This document shows, piece by piece, positions 48,720 through 57,693 of a stretch of DNA of 64,000 bases. This stretch comes from Paraperlucidibaca baekdonensis (GTDB lineage Bacteria > Pseudomonadota > Gammaproteobacteria > Pseudomonadales > Moraxellaceae): contig NZ_QUNR01000002.1 in NCBI RefSeq assembly GCF_003387535.1, forward strand, positions 358,514 through 422,513. Reading direction: 5' to 3'. Numbering within the stretch: position 1 is the first letter of the stretch; each line of letters opens with the position of its first letter. The position numbers and the translations under genes were made by a program. The notes under the pieces were generated by a model, which saw nothing but the letters and a program-made list of their open reading frames with translations, was not told the DNA's origin and did not search any database.

Positions 48720-49928
48720 ATGGCAGCTAAAGATCTCTCCGTTGTCATCATCACGCAAGATCGTGAGCATTTTCAGTGGCTTGAAGCTGCGCTAGAAGGC
48801 TCTGCCACGGTGGTGATGTCGCAACAAAGTGAACTCAACGATGTCATGCAGCTGATTACCATGGCCACGGCATCGATCGTTTTTATGCCCATTCGCCGCA
48901 AAGAATGGGTTGCCGATATTCAGTTTATTGAAGGCTTGGTGGCGGCTAGCCCAACACTGGCCTGTGTGGCGGTGGGGCAGGCCATTGATCAAGAGCAGTT
49001 GCTTGGTGCCATGCGTGCTGGCGCGAAAGACTTTATTACCTTTGATGCGCGGCCCAGCGAAGTTGCTGGGCTAGTAAGGCGCCTAGGCGAGCGCGTGCCG
49101 GATGTCATTGAAAATCCCATGCGCCAAGGCAGCTTGGTGGTGTTGGCCAGCGAACGCCCTGTATTGCAGTCGTCATTTCATGGTTTGCACTTAGCGGCGG
49201 CTATTCAAAAAGCATCACCGGAAGCGCGCGTATTGTTTGTTGATCTGGGCGTGCCATTTGCTGAGGCGCAGCTGTTATTTGGGCTCGAGGGCCAGTTTAG
49301 TTTTATCGATACCTTGCGCAATTTACGGCGCTTGGATCAGACCTTGGTGGAGACTGCGTTTCCGCGCCATAAGTCGGGTGTGCGCGTGTTATCGGCGCCG
49401 CCAGAAGGGCTGCATATTCCTGAGATCACGACCTCGGAGATGTTTTTGCTGGTCGGCACACTGCGCAGCTTATTCACGCATGTGGTGTTTAACACCTGCG
49501 GCCTGCCCACGGTCGATATGACGGAACTTTTGATTGGCAATGCCAACCACGTGATTTTTGCGGTGGACCAGTCCATTACCAGTTGCCGTGCCGGTTTAGA
49601 CTTCCAAGCACGCTTGAAGCAAATTGGCGTGCCGATGGCCGATACGATCATTTTGGTCGATCATTACTTGCCGAAAATCTCGCCAGATGCGGCGGCAATT
49701 ACTAAGTCATTTGGTAGTGAAAAACACATTGAGCTGCCCAACGCAGCGGAAGTGCGTCTGCGGGCCATGAACATTGGCCAGTTGCTGTTTGAGTTAGCGC
49801 CACAAGAGGCGCTTGCGAAGCGCTACCGTGACTTGGCAGCAATGATTCATCAGCCCGCGATTGCGCGTGCCAATAAAGCCGACGAAGGCTTTTTGGCTAA
49901 GCTGAAACACACGCTGACTGGGGTCTGA
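48720..49928 (+). CDS. tadZ: Tad localization protein TadZ/CpaE with degenerate P-loop
   Basis: 402 residues. An N-terminal response-receiver-like domain (1-125, no phosphoacceptor pattern) is followed by a ParA/MinD-like domain. TadZ places the Tad machine at a pole. In this copy the deviant Walker A region reads VVLASERPVLQSSFHGLHLA (140-159), without the Lys residues of KGGxGKT; the following VLFVDLGVP strand keeps its Asp. So ATP binding may be lost. It begins 6 bp after rcpA and 2 bp before tadA. Confidence 0.88.
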   Translation: MAAKDLSVVIITQDREHFQWLEAALEGSATVVMSQQSELNDVMQLITMATASIVFMPIRRKEWVADIQFIEGLVAASPTLACVAVGQAIDQEQLLGAMRAGAKDFITFDARPSEVAGLVRRLGERVPDVIENPMRQGSLVVLASERPVLQSSFHGLHLAAAIQKASPEARVLFVDLGVPFAEAQLLFGLEGQFSFIDTLRNLRRLDQTLVETAFPRHKSGVRVLSAPPEGLHIPEITTSEMFLLVGTLRSLFTHVVFNTCGLPTVDMTELLIGNANHVIFAVDQSITSCRAGLDFQARLKQIGVPMADTIILVDHYLPKISPDAAAITKSFGSEKHIELPNAAEVRLRAMNIGQLLFELAPQEALAKRYRDLAAMIHQPAIARANKADEGFLAKLKHTLTGV

Positions 49929-49930
49929 CC

Positions 49931-51205
49931 ATGGCGGGCTATATTCCCGGTGGCCGGTTGTCGCCGAAAAAAGTCGACGAAGATATTGCCAATATCAAGT
50001 TCCGATTTCATCGCTTTTTAATCGCGCGGGTCGATGACGACAGCTTCAATATTTTAGAAAGCACGCGCCAAGCTATTTTTGATTACGTGCAGGTCAAGCT
50101 CAGCGCCTACGTGAATGAAAACTCTTTGCCGCTGTCGCGCTACGAGGCCGATCGCTTGGCGGAGGAGCTGGTTGATGAGCTGGTCGGCTTTGGCCCACTT
50201 GAGTCGCTGCTGCGCGACAGCTCGGTGACGGAAATCATGGTCAACGGTGCTGAGCGTATTTTCTATGAGCGTGATGGCGTCATTAAGCGCAGCCAGCTCA
50301 GCTTTGTCGACGACAACCACGTCGCCCGCGTGATTCAGCGCATCTTGGCGCCTATTGGCCGCCGCCTCGATGAATCCAGCCCCATGGTCGATGCGCGCAT
50401 GCCCGATGGCAGCCGCGTCAACGCCATCATTCCGCCGATTGCGCTCGATGGCCCGAGCATCTCGATCCGTAAATTTCGCCATGACCTGCTACAGGCCAAT
50501 GACCTGGTGACTTACCGTTCGGTCAGCGATGAGATGCTGCAGTTTATTAAAAAAGCGGTGAGTTATCGCGCCAATATTTTAGTGAGCGGCGGTACTGGCA
50601 CGGGTAAAACCACATTTCTCAATGTGCTCTCGGGCTTCATTAATCATCACGAGCGCATTGTCACCATTGAAGACACCGCTGAGCTGCAGCTCAACAACGA
50701 CCACGTGGTGCGCCTCGAGACGCGGCCACCCAATGCCGAAGGTTTTGGCGAAGTCAGCGCCCGTGATCTCATTCGTAACGCGCTGCGGATGCGTCCCGAC
50801 CGCATCATTGTCGGCGAGGTGCGTAGCTACGAGGTCATGGATATGTTGCAGGCCATGAACACCGGCCACGAAGGTTCAATGTCGACATTGCACGCCAACT
50901 CCGCCGCCGACGCGCTGCTGCGGATGGAGACACTGGTGGGCTTGTCGGGGCAGAAAATCTCCGAGGCCACGCTGCGAGCTATTATTGTCTCGGCGGTCGA
51001 TATTGTCGTGCAGCTGACGCGGTTGCCCAATGGCCGGCGCTGTGTCGCCGAGATCACCGAAGTGGTTGATCTGCGCGATGATCAATACGTCACCAATCCG
51101 CTGTTTAAGCTCGATCGCGTGACGGGCGAGCACCATCGTGCCAGCAGCGCGCCCTCGAAGCCACGCGTCATTGAGCTGATGCGCCAAGCCGAGGCGGCGC
51201 GCTAA
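49931..51205 (+). CDS. tadA: Tad secretion ATPase TadA/CpaF
   Basis: 424 residues, a GspE-like hexameric ATPase on the cytoplasmic face that powers Flp pilus assembly. Walker [11 protein letters not shown] lies near 220-229, the Asp box at [10 protein letters not shown], the Walker B region in [13 protein letters not shown], and the His box in [14 protein letters not shown]. The N-terminal domain (70-190) has the usual [10 protein letters not shown] and EIMVNG. The stop overlaps tadB by one base (TAATG). Confidence 0.96.
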   Translation: MAGYIPGGRLSPKKVDEDIANIKFRFHRFLIARVDDDSFNILESTRQAIFDYVQVKLSAYVNENSLPLSRYEADRLAEELVDELVGFGPLESLLRDSSVTEIMVNGAERIFYERDGVIKRSQLSFVDDNHVARVIQRILAPIGRRLDESSPMVDARMPDGSRVNAIIPPIALDGPSISIRKFRHDLLQANDLVTYRSVSDEMLQFIKKAVSYRANILVSGGTGTGKTTFLNVLSGFINHHERIVTIEDTAELQLNNDHVVRLETRPPNAEGFGEVSARDLIRNALRMRPDRIIVGEVRSYEVMDMLQAMNTGHEGSMSTLHANSAADALLRMETLVGLSGQKISEATLRAIIVSAVDIVVQLTRLPNGRRCVAEITEVVDLRDDQYVTNPLFKLDRVTGEHHRASSAPSKPRVIELMRQAEAAR

Positions 51206-52083
51206 TGATCCTTTTGGTCTACGTCTTCGCCGGCCTGCTGATGGGGCTGGGTGCGCTGTATCTGGTGTGGCTCGGGCAAAAGCAAGCACAAGAAGAGGCG
51301 GTGTCAAAGCGCTTGGCGATTGCCGGGGTGAAGGCCCTAGAGTTTCCTGAGAAGGATTGGCTGACCATTCAGCTGGAGCGTGCTGGCATCACCTTATTGC
51401 CAACACAGCGACGTATCATCGCTTTGGCATTGGCCGTGTTTTTGCTGCTGGTGGGTGCGCAATTTGGCATCGTGCCCGCGTTGATTTTGGGCGCCACGCT
51501 GAGCTTTTTTGCGTGGGCGGCGATCAACACCATTTACCAGCGCCGCATGAACCAAATCATCACGCAATTACCGCGCTTGCTCGACCAAGTCGTGCGCATG
51601 ATGCGTACGGGTAAGACGCTTGCCGATAGTTTTTTTATTGCCACCAAAGAGGCCGATGAGCCTTTAAGGACAGTGATGCTAAAGCTGCAGCGCAACATCA
51701 CCTTGGGTATGTCGATTCCTGAGGCATTTAATGACTTAGCCGATACCTACGACTTGAAAGAGTTACAGGTGCTGGCCTTGGGCGTGAGTGTCAATTCGCG
51801 CTTTGGTGGCAGCTTGATTGATCTGCTCAACAACATCATTACCTTGATTCAGCAGCGCGAACAGTTGCAGCGTCAGCTGCGGGCATTTACCGGCGAGACC
51901 CGTACCAGCGCCGCGGTGCTCTCAGCCCTGCCATTGATGGTGGGCGGCTTTATGATTGTCAGCAATCCAGATTACCTATTCCAAATGGTCGACGACCCAA
52001 CCGGCAAAATCATCTTGATGGTAGCCGCCGGCATGCAGGTCGCCGGTATGGGTGTGATCTGGAAAATGTTGAGGAGCGTGTAG
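51205..52083 (+). CDS. tadB: Tad inner-membrane platform protein TadB
   Basis: 292 residues. An N-terminal TM segment, a TM pair (RIIALALAVFLLLVGAQFG and VPALILGATLSFFAWAA), and the GspF/T2SSF domain (QLPRLLDQVVRMMRTGKTLADSF, then GGSLIDLLNNI). It forms the platform with TadC and TadA. Two bases separate it from tadC. Confidence 0.94.
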   Translation: MILLVYVFAGLLMGLGALYLVWLGQKQAQEEAVSKRLAIAGVKALEFPEKDWLTIQLERAGITLLPTQRRIIALALAVFLLLVGAQFGIVPALILGATLSFFAWAAINTIYQRRMNQIITQLPRLLDQVVRMMRTGKTLADSFFIATKEADEPLRTVMLKLQRNITLGMSIPEAFNDLADTYDLKELQVLALGVSVNSRFGGSLIDLLNNIITLIQQREQLQRQLRAFTGETRTSAAVLSALPLMVGGFMIVSNPDYLFQMVDDPTGKIILMVAAGMQVAGMGVIWKMLRSV

Positions 52084-52085
52084 CC

Positions 52086-52991
52086 ATGAATGCCTACTAC
52101 GGCGCGCTGCTTTTTCTCTTCATTGTCTCGGCTGTTGGCTTTGCCATCTGGGTCTTGGTGCGTGTAGCGGCGGAGCGCCGTTTGGTCGAGCGTCGGCTAA
52201 CGGTGCGCGGCAACGCTCGTGAAGATGCGCGCTTGCTGAGCTTGCGCTTCGCCGAGCTATTTGATGACCAAGAGCGCATTCGTAAACACATCAATAAAGA
52301 TGGCGAGCTGGCTTTGGCCATGCACCGTGCAGGCTATCGCGCTGCCTCACAACGCGCCATGCTATATGGCATTCAGGTGTTGCTGCCCTTGGCGACGTTA
52401 GTGCTCACGGGTTTGTGGATTTTGATCCAAGGCTATTCGCTGAACTCGCTGTTAGCCGGTGTGTCGGTGGTGATCATTAGCGTGTTGGTACCCAAACGCG
52501 TCATTAACAGCAAGGCTGAAGAGCGCCTCAAACGCATCGATGATGAGCTGTCATTGTTTGTGCAAATGCTGCGTATTTTGTTTGATGCGGGTCTGGCAGT
52601 AGAGCAAGCATTGCGCGTGATGGCGAAAGAGTCAGGCGCGATTTTGCCGGAAATGGTCTATGAACTCACACCGATTTTACGCCGCGCCGAGCAGGGCCTT
52701 GATCTGGAAAGCGAGCTCGGTAATTCAGCAACGGCGCTAGACCATATGGGCTATACCGACGTTATGGTGATTGTCCGGCAGATGCTCAAGCAAGGTGGCA
52801 GCGCGCGTGCTTCATTAAGCAAGCTCATTGAGGTAATGGAAAGTCGCCGCCTCACCGATATGCAGGAAAAAGTCAGCAAACTCACGGCGAAAATGACCGT
52901 GGTAATGATCGTATTTTTCTTCCCTGCGCTGATCATTTTGCTCACCGGCCCCGGCTTTATTTCGATTGGCGATGCCATGGGGAATATGTGA
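52086..52991 (+). CDS. tadC: Tad inner-membrane platform protein TadC
   Basis: 301 residues with the same T2SSF architecture as TadB: an N-terminal helix, a TM pair around 95-135, a GspF domain (DELSLFVQMLRILFDAGLAVEQALRVM) and a C-terminal TM (MTVVMIVFFFPALIILLTG). The stop overlaps the tadD start (TGATG). Confidence 0.94.
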   Translation: MNAYYGALLFLFIVSAVGFAIWVLVRVAAERRLVERRLTVRGNAREDARLLSLRFAELFDDQERIRKHINKDGELALAMHRAGYRAASQRAMLYGIQVLLPLATLVLTGLWILIQGYSLNSLLAGVSVVIISVLVPKRVINSKAEERLKRIDDELSLFVQMLRILFDAGLAVEQALRVMAKESGAILPEMVYELTPILRRAEQGLDLESELGNSATALDHMGYTDVMVIVRQMLKQGGSARASLSKLIEVMESRRLTDMQEKVSKLTAKMTVVMIVFFFPALIILLTGPGFISIGDAMGNM

Positions 52992-53749
52992 TGCGTCGCG
53001 GCCAAACCGTTTATTGTCTGCTGCTGCTGGTGGCGGCGCTAACAGCTTGCCAAAGCGCGCCACCGACGGCGCGTATCGATGCCAGTTCACGTGGCGCAAC
53101 GCCAGCAAGCATTGCGCGTATAGACTGCGATGCCAAGCTCTCTCAAGCCGATGAGCTAACGCGCAGCCTTGTCGCCGAGCGCGTGCGTGAGGGTAATTAC
53201 TACGCGGCATTGGCACAAATTCAGAGCCTGCCGGCGCAGGTGCCGGAAGTCGCCGTGTTACGTGCAGATATTTTGCGGCGCTTAAAATCACCGGAGTCAC
53301 GGCAATGGTTTTTGGCTATGCGCGAGCGCTGTGTGTCGGCAGATGCCGATCATGGCTTGGGCCTGCTCGCCGCCGAGGCGGGTGAGCCGGTGCTGGCGCA
53401 TCGCTATTTGCAGCTCGCCGCCAAAGCCCGCCCCAGTGAGTCAAAGTTTCGTAATGACCTGGGCTTTAGTGCCATGCTGATTGGTAATGATCAGCAGGCC
53501 GAGTTTGAGTTGCGCACGGCTTTTGAGCTGAGCCCAAATGACCGTCGACCCGGCTTTAACCTGATGGTGTTATCGCTGCTGCGCGGCGATCGTGCCGCGT
53601 GGTGGGGATGGCGTGATCGTTTAGCGCCGACAGAAGCTGAGCGTTTGGATTTATTAAAAAGCTGTCGCGAGTTGCTGCGTCAGCGCCGTGCTGCCAAAGC
53701 TGACAGCGCGGCTGTGAGTGATACCTGTCCTATTAATCCGTTGTCGTAG
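52991..53749 (+). CDS. tadD: Tad-associated TPR lipoprotein TadD
   Basis: 252 residues. The lipobox LTAC places the lipidated Cys at residue 20. TPR-like helices cover about 55-220 (GNYYAALAQIQSLP, GEPVLAHRYLQLAAKARPSESKFRNDLGFS). TadD acts as a pilotin-like factor for the secretin complex. ATG 52991 overlaps the tadC stop. Confidence 0.88.
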   Translation: MRRGQTVYCLLLLVAALTACQSAPPTARIDASSRGATPASIARIDCDAKLSQADELTRSLVAERVREGNYYAALAQIQSLPAQVPEVAVLRADILRRLKSPESRQWFLAMRERCVSADADHGLGLLAAEAGEPVLAHRYLQLAAKARPSESKFRNDLGFSAMLIGNDQQAEFELRTAFELSPNDRRPGFNLMVLSLLRGDRAAWWGWRDRLAPTEAERLDLLKSCRELLRQRRAAKADSAAVSDTCPINPLS

Positions 53750-53785
53750 CGCACAGGCGCCGCGACGATCTCGTGAGGTGACGCG

Positions 53786-54049
53786 ATGAAAATTTTGCAC
53801 AGTGTGATGGTGATTGGTGTTGCCATGATCAGCACCTCGGCGCTGGCGATGGAGGCGAGTGCCCCAACAAAGCCCGGTGATCAAGCCGAGGCATGGCTAA
53901 ATGTGCAAGCCAGCGGTGCGCTAGCGTCTAGCAACCCGCAAGCGGCGAAAACCATTCAGCGCGATAAAGCCGCTGAGCGCCTGATGAAAACGTATGACTT
54001 TCCGATTAAAGAGAGTTATTACGGCGATAACTTCACGCCGGGTCAATAA
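53786..54049 (+). CDS. Small exported protein of the Tad locus, DUF3613-like
   Basis: 87 residues with a signal peptide (KILHSVMVIGVAMISTSALAME). The mature part AEAWLNVQASGALASSNPQ then ERLMKTYDFPI resembles the DUF3613 proteins found in tad loci, as I recall them. A GTGAGG ribosome-binding site precedes ATG 53786. Role unknown; it lies between tadD and tadG on the same strand. Confidence 0.7.
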   Translation: MKILHSVMVIGVAMISTSALAMEASAPTKPGDQAEAWLNVQASGALASSNPQAAKTIQRDKAAERLMKTYDFPIKESYYGDNFTPGQ

Positions 54050-54054
54050 TCGCC

Positions 54055-56145
54055 ATGACCGTCACACACCTGCTACCGCGCGCGCTTGCCCCGAGCAGGC
54101 GCGAGCGTGGGGCGGTGTTGATTATGACGGTCGGCTTTATGTTGCTAGCGGTGCTGTGCTTGGCTCTGGTTATCGATACTGGCCGGCTATTTCTCGAGAA
54201 GCGTGACCTACAACGCATTGCCGATATCTCTGCCATTGAGGCGGCTTCGCGGAAAAGCTGCTTTTTGGAAGTGCGCAATGGCATAGAAAAAAAATGGCGC
54301 CAAGAAGATGCTCAAGCCGCCGCTAACCGTAATGGCTTCGACGGCACGCTGGCGGCCAGTTGCGGCACCTTGGTTGGCGGTGATGTGCGTGGTTTTTCCC
54401 TCAATGAAGCTGATGGCAGCGCGGTTCGTGTGGTCGTGTCTCGCTCGGTGCCAGCGAGTTTAATTGTGGGCGGCTTGTTTACAGATGCCGTGGATTTAAC
54501 GGCAGTGGCGGTGGCGACCAAAGGCGGCAACCCCTTGGCTGGGCTAACCATTCGCAGCACAACCGTGAATGTGAATACGGATGACAGTCGCCTGCTTAAT
54601 GCCGTGCTTGGCGGCTTGCTAGGCACCAGCCTGAATGTCAGTGCCCTCGGTTATAACGCGCTCATTGAGTCGAAAGTCAATACGCTAACGCTCATCGATG
54701 CACTCGCGACTGAGCTCAACATCACCGCGGGAGGCACGGAAGAGGTGTTGTCTACGCAGCTCACCGTGGGTCAGTTATTGACGGCGGTGATTGGCGCGGT
54801 GGGCAGTGTGGGCAGTGATTTATTTGCCGGCACGATTCCCAATATTTCCAATGTGTTATCAGCACTTAATATTTTTGCACTGACCACAAACTCGACGCTA
54901 ATCACGCTCGGCGATCTGCTCAGCGTGCAGACCACGACCGAACAAGCTGCGGCAAATATTGAGACGAGTTTGTTTGATTTGGTGCAAGGCAGTGTTCAGC
55001 TTGCTAGCCAAGGCTCGGTGGCTAATATCAATTTGCCGGTCAATGCCTTTGGCCTGGCCCAAGCCGGCATCCGAGTGAAAGTGATTGAGCCGGCCCAGCT
55101 TTCGGCCATTGGTGACCCCACCGAGATCAACCCGCTGCTAGGCGCCAATGACCCGAATGCTATTTTTGTGCGCACCGCGCAGATTCGCACGCTTATTAAT
55201 CTAGACCTCGGCGGTGTGGTCAATGTCACCAGTGGCTTGCTCGGCGCCGTGAGTGGTGCGATTTCGCCATTGGTAAATTTCTTAAACACGAATATTTCTG
55301 GGCTCGGTTTGATTACCGGGTTAGGTAATTTATTGTCGGATGTATTCAGCCTCGTGCTGACCATCTGCAACAATAATTGCGCGCCGCAAAATGTCCTCGA
55401 CGCCCGTGGAGGTGCTATCCAAATCGGTTTAGATGTGGGTGGTGCGAAGGCCTATGTGAGTGACTATAACTGCGGTTCAGCGAAAGCCATTGCGGCACAG
55501 GCCAGTACCGAAATCGGTCATTTATATATTGGCAAAATCGACGAAGGAGATTTGTTTTCTGCTGTTAAAAATCCCGTGGTTGATGTCGCGCCAGCGCCAT
55601 TGCTGGAGCTTGGCTTCAAAAAAGTCAGACCGAAGCGTTGCTTTAAGATTCTATTTTTAGGTCAATGCGAGGACTTGCAGTGGCAGCAGCCCAACGGCAG
55701 CTGGCTGACCGAGACCAGTAGCAATAACGCGAAAAAAACCGCGCAACTAACCGTTGTTGCGGGTTTAGGCGTGAAGTCCGATTTGCCCATTGGCAATACC
55801 AGTAAGCTGTTGAGCTATGTGGAGCCGCCGGATTTGGGTGAGACGCCAGCCTATCAGGGAATATCTGGTGAGGATTTTGTTGGCAGCTTGAGCAATACCT
55901 TAAGCAGCTTAGAGGTGAAGGCCTACAGCAACTTTGCAGGCTTACTCGGTGGCCTGCTCAACACCTCATTTGGTCTGCTTAATGGGCTAATTTCGGCGCT
56001 CGATCCGGTGTTAGCGACGCTCGGCTCCGTACTCGATCCTTTGGTCAACACCTTACTCAATAGCTTAGGCGCTAACGTGGCGCAGGCCGATGTTGGCGCC
56101 AATCTGACGTGTAATTCCAGTGAAGGCGTGCGCTTGGTCAACTAG
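54055..56145 (+). CDS. tadG: TadG-like pilus-assembly protein
   Basis: 696 residues. The N-terminus RRERGAVLIMTVGFMLLAVLCLALVIDTGRLF is the TadG/TadE-like start with one TM helix. A long extracytoplasmic region (60-690) follows, with many Gly-Leu-Leu-Ser/Thr-Asn segments (LGGLLGTSLN, VTSGLLGAVSGAISPLVNFLNTN, LLGGLLNTSFGLLNGLISALDP). Cys pairs near 440 and 530-540 could form disulfides. No von Willebrand motif (DxSxS) was noticed, unlike some TadG proteins. It starts 5 bp after the DUF3613-like gene. Confidence 0.85.
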   Translation: MTVTHLLPRALAPSRRERGAVLIMTVGFMLLAVLCLALVIDTGRLFLEKRDLQRIADISAIEAASRKSCFLEVRNGIEKKWRQEDAQAAANRNGFDGTLAASCGTLVGGDVRGFSLNEADGSAVRVVVSRSVPASLIVGGLFTDAVDLTAVAVATKGGNPLAGLTIRSTTVNVNTDDSRLLNAVLGGLLGTSLNVSALGYNALIESKVNTLTLIDALATELNITAGGTEEVLSTQLTVGQLLTAVIGAVGSVGSDLFAGTIPNISNVLSALNIFALTTNSTLITLGDLLSVQTTTEQAAANIETSLFDLVQGSVQLASQGSVANINLPVNAFGLAQAGIRVKVIEPAQLSAIGDPTEINPLLGANDPNAIFVRTAQIRTLINLDLGGVVNVTSGLLGAVSGAISPLVNFLNTNISGLGLITGLGNLLSDVFSLVLTICNNNCAPQNVLDARGGAIQIGLDVGGAKAYVSDYNCGSAKAIAAQASTEIGHLYIGKIDEGDLFSAVKNPVVDVAPAPLLELGFKKVRPKRCFKILFLGQCEDLQWQQPNGSWLTETSSNNAKKTAQLTVVAGLGVKSDLPIGNTSKLLSYVEPPDLGETPAYQGISGEDFVGSLSNTLSSLEVKAYSNFAGLLGGLLNTSFGLLNGLISALDPVLATLGSVLDPLVNTLLNSLGANVAQADVGANLTCNSSEGVRLVN

Positions 56146-56149
56146 CGGG

Positions 56150-56608
56150 TTATTGCAACAAAATAGCGGAAGTTGAACCCAGCGTGGCGGGCAATTTTGG
56201 AATGGTACCGAAGCCGGGAAAACCGAGGATAGGTTTCAGCGGGGCGTTATCGGCGTAGTTCATGGTCAACACCACTTCGAGCAAGCAGCTTGTCGCGTCG
56301 CCATTGTTGTCGAGCGGGCAGTTGGCATCGGTTTTGATGGTGGTTTGATCGGCGCTCAGGGAGTTCAGCCAGCTCGTTGGCAGCCAGTCCATCGCGCCGA
56401 GAGCCGCTTGCTTTGCTTGTGAGACACGCAAACTTGGGCTGATGGTCATGGCCGCGACTTGCGCACCTTCGGCCGTGGCGCGATGCATGGCTTGTTGCAC
56501 GAGCAGCGGCACCACGTAGCACACCATCGACCAAAACACCGCCCAAATCACCGTAAACACCAGCGCGAATTCGAGCACGGCGACGCCACGTTGATGGCGG
56601 GAAGTCAT
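56150..56608 (-). CDS. TadE/TadF-family pseudopilin-like protein (downstream copy)
   Basis: 152 residues. RHQRGVAVLEFALVFTVIWAVFW is the TadE-like start: Gly, then a hydrophobic helix with Glu five residues later, a TadV-processed pseudopilin motif. A Cys pair (ANCPLDNNGDATSCLLE) may form a disulfide. It overlaps the upstream TadE-like gene (TAATG) and is oriented against tadG, 4 bp from its stop. Confidence 0.85.
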   Translation of the reverse strand: MTSRHQRGVAVLEFALVFTVIWAVFWSMVCYVVPLLVQQAMHRATAEGAQVAAMTISPSLRVSQAKQAALGAMDWLPTSWLNSLSADQTTIKTDANCPLDNNGDATSCLLEVVLTMNYADNAPLKPILGFPGFGTIPKLPATLGSTSAILLQ

Positions 56609-57096
56609 TATCTTCTCCCCAAATGCACAGTGGCGGTGGCGTCGAAAGCGCCAAGCTTAGGTATGCTCACACCAAATAAATTCAGTGCTGGCACAATGCA
56701 GCTCGCTTGCGCGGTTGTGCTGCAGCCAGGGTAGGTGAGGGTGACGTTGAGCGTGCGATAACTAATGCCGTCATTGAGGCTGTCGCTGATGGTGCTCGGG
56801 TCAGCATTGGCGTTGTTGATGATTGCTTGAAAGCGCGTGGGAAGCACGGCTAAAGGCTCGGCTTTGATGTAGTTATTGATCAGCGTTTCAATGGCGCTAT
56901 CGTTGAGCGACGGGTCGATGCGCAGCGCATAACGTGCCGACTCGGAGACTGCCTGACTCATGACTTGGTACAAGAAAAAAGGCATGGCGTAACTCACAAT
57001 GGCCCAAAATATGCCAAACAGCAGCGCGAACACGAAGGAGAATTCGATGGCAGTGGTGCCGCGTTCGCGCGCGTGAGTGTGTCGGCGTAGAGTCAT
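56608..57096 (-). CDS. tadE: TadE-family pseudopilin-like protein
   Basis: 162 residues. ARERGTTAIEFSFVFALLFGIFWAIVSYAMPFF is the TadE motif (Gly, then TTAIEF with Glu5) and one TM helix. The downstream domain has YPGCSTTAQASCIVPA, a likely disulfide pair. Its architecture parallels the downstream copy, so both probably arose by duplication (TadE and TadF roles). Divergent from tadV. Confidence 0.88.
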   Translation of the reverse strand: MTLRRHTHARERGTTAIEFSFVFALLFGIFWAIVSYAMPFFLYQVMSQAVSESARYALRIDPSLNDSAIETLINNYIKAEPLAVLPTRFQAIINNANADPSTISDSLNDGISYRTLNVTLTYPGCSTTAQASCIVPALNLFGVSIPKLGAFDATATVHLGRR

Positions 57097-57198
57097 TAAA
57101 CGTATGGCCTGTGTTGGGCGTGTTGCAAGGCTGTCACTATAGCGCGTGTTTGTTTAAGGCGCAGTATCGATGTGGTAATCAGCCCAATGGAGGCCGGC

Positions 57199-57687
57199 AT
57201 GTTAATGATTTTTCTCTGGTTAGCAGCCTGTGCATGGGTCGATGCGCGTGAGCAGCGCGTGCCCAATGCCTTGACCTTGCCACTGATCGGTTTGGCGCTG
57301 CTGCAGTTGGCGGTGTATCAGCTCACACTCAGCGGCGCGCCGGCGAGCGCGGGCTTTATCGCCGCCGGCCTAGCGCTGGCACTGACCTTGCCGGGCTTTG
57401 TCTTAGGGCGCTTGGGCGGTGGTGATGTGAAGTTGCTAGTGGCCTTGGGGTTGGGCTCCGCACCGGGTGTGGTGCTCGGCAGTTTTGTGTATGGCAGCGT
57501 GGCGTTGGCTCTCTGGGCTATGGCGCGGGCAGTTGTTGTGTCCGCTCCATCGCCCACCGCTAGGCCGGCATCCGAACAGGCATCTGTACCCGCCGCGGAG
57601 ATGGCGTTTGCGCCAAGCTTATTGATCGGTGCGCTGATTAATAGCGTCTGGCCATTACAGGCCGGTATTAGCGCGCTGTTGTCTTAG
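57199..57687 (+). CDS. tadV: Prepilin peptidase TadV/CpaA
   Basis: About 162 residues, five to six TM helices. The two aspartates of the A24 peptidase are in AWVDAREQRVPN and LGGGDVKLLVALG. It cleaves Flp prepilin and TadE/F before the hydrophobic helix. ATG 57199 has GGAGG 5 bp upstream; the frame is open to a GTG at 57172. It is the outermost gene of the Tad region and converges on mfd with a 6-bp gap. Confidence 0.92.
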   Translation: MLMIFLWLAACAWVDAREQRVPNALTLPLIGLALLQLAVYQLTLSGAPASAGFIAAGLALALTLPGFVLGRLGGGDVKLLVALGLGSAPGVVLGSFVYGSVALALWAMARAVVVSAPSPTARPASEQASVPAAEMAFAPSLLIGALINSVWPLQAGISALLS

Positions 57688-57693
57688 CGCTGC

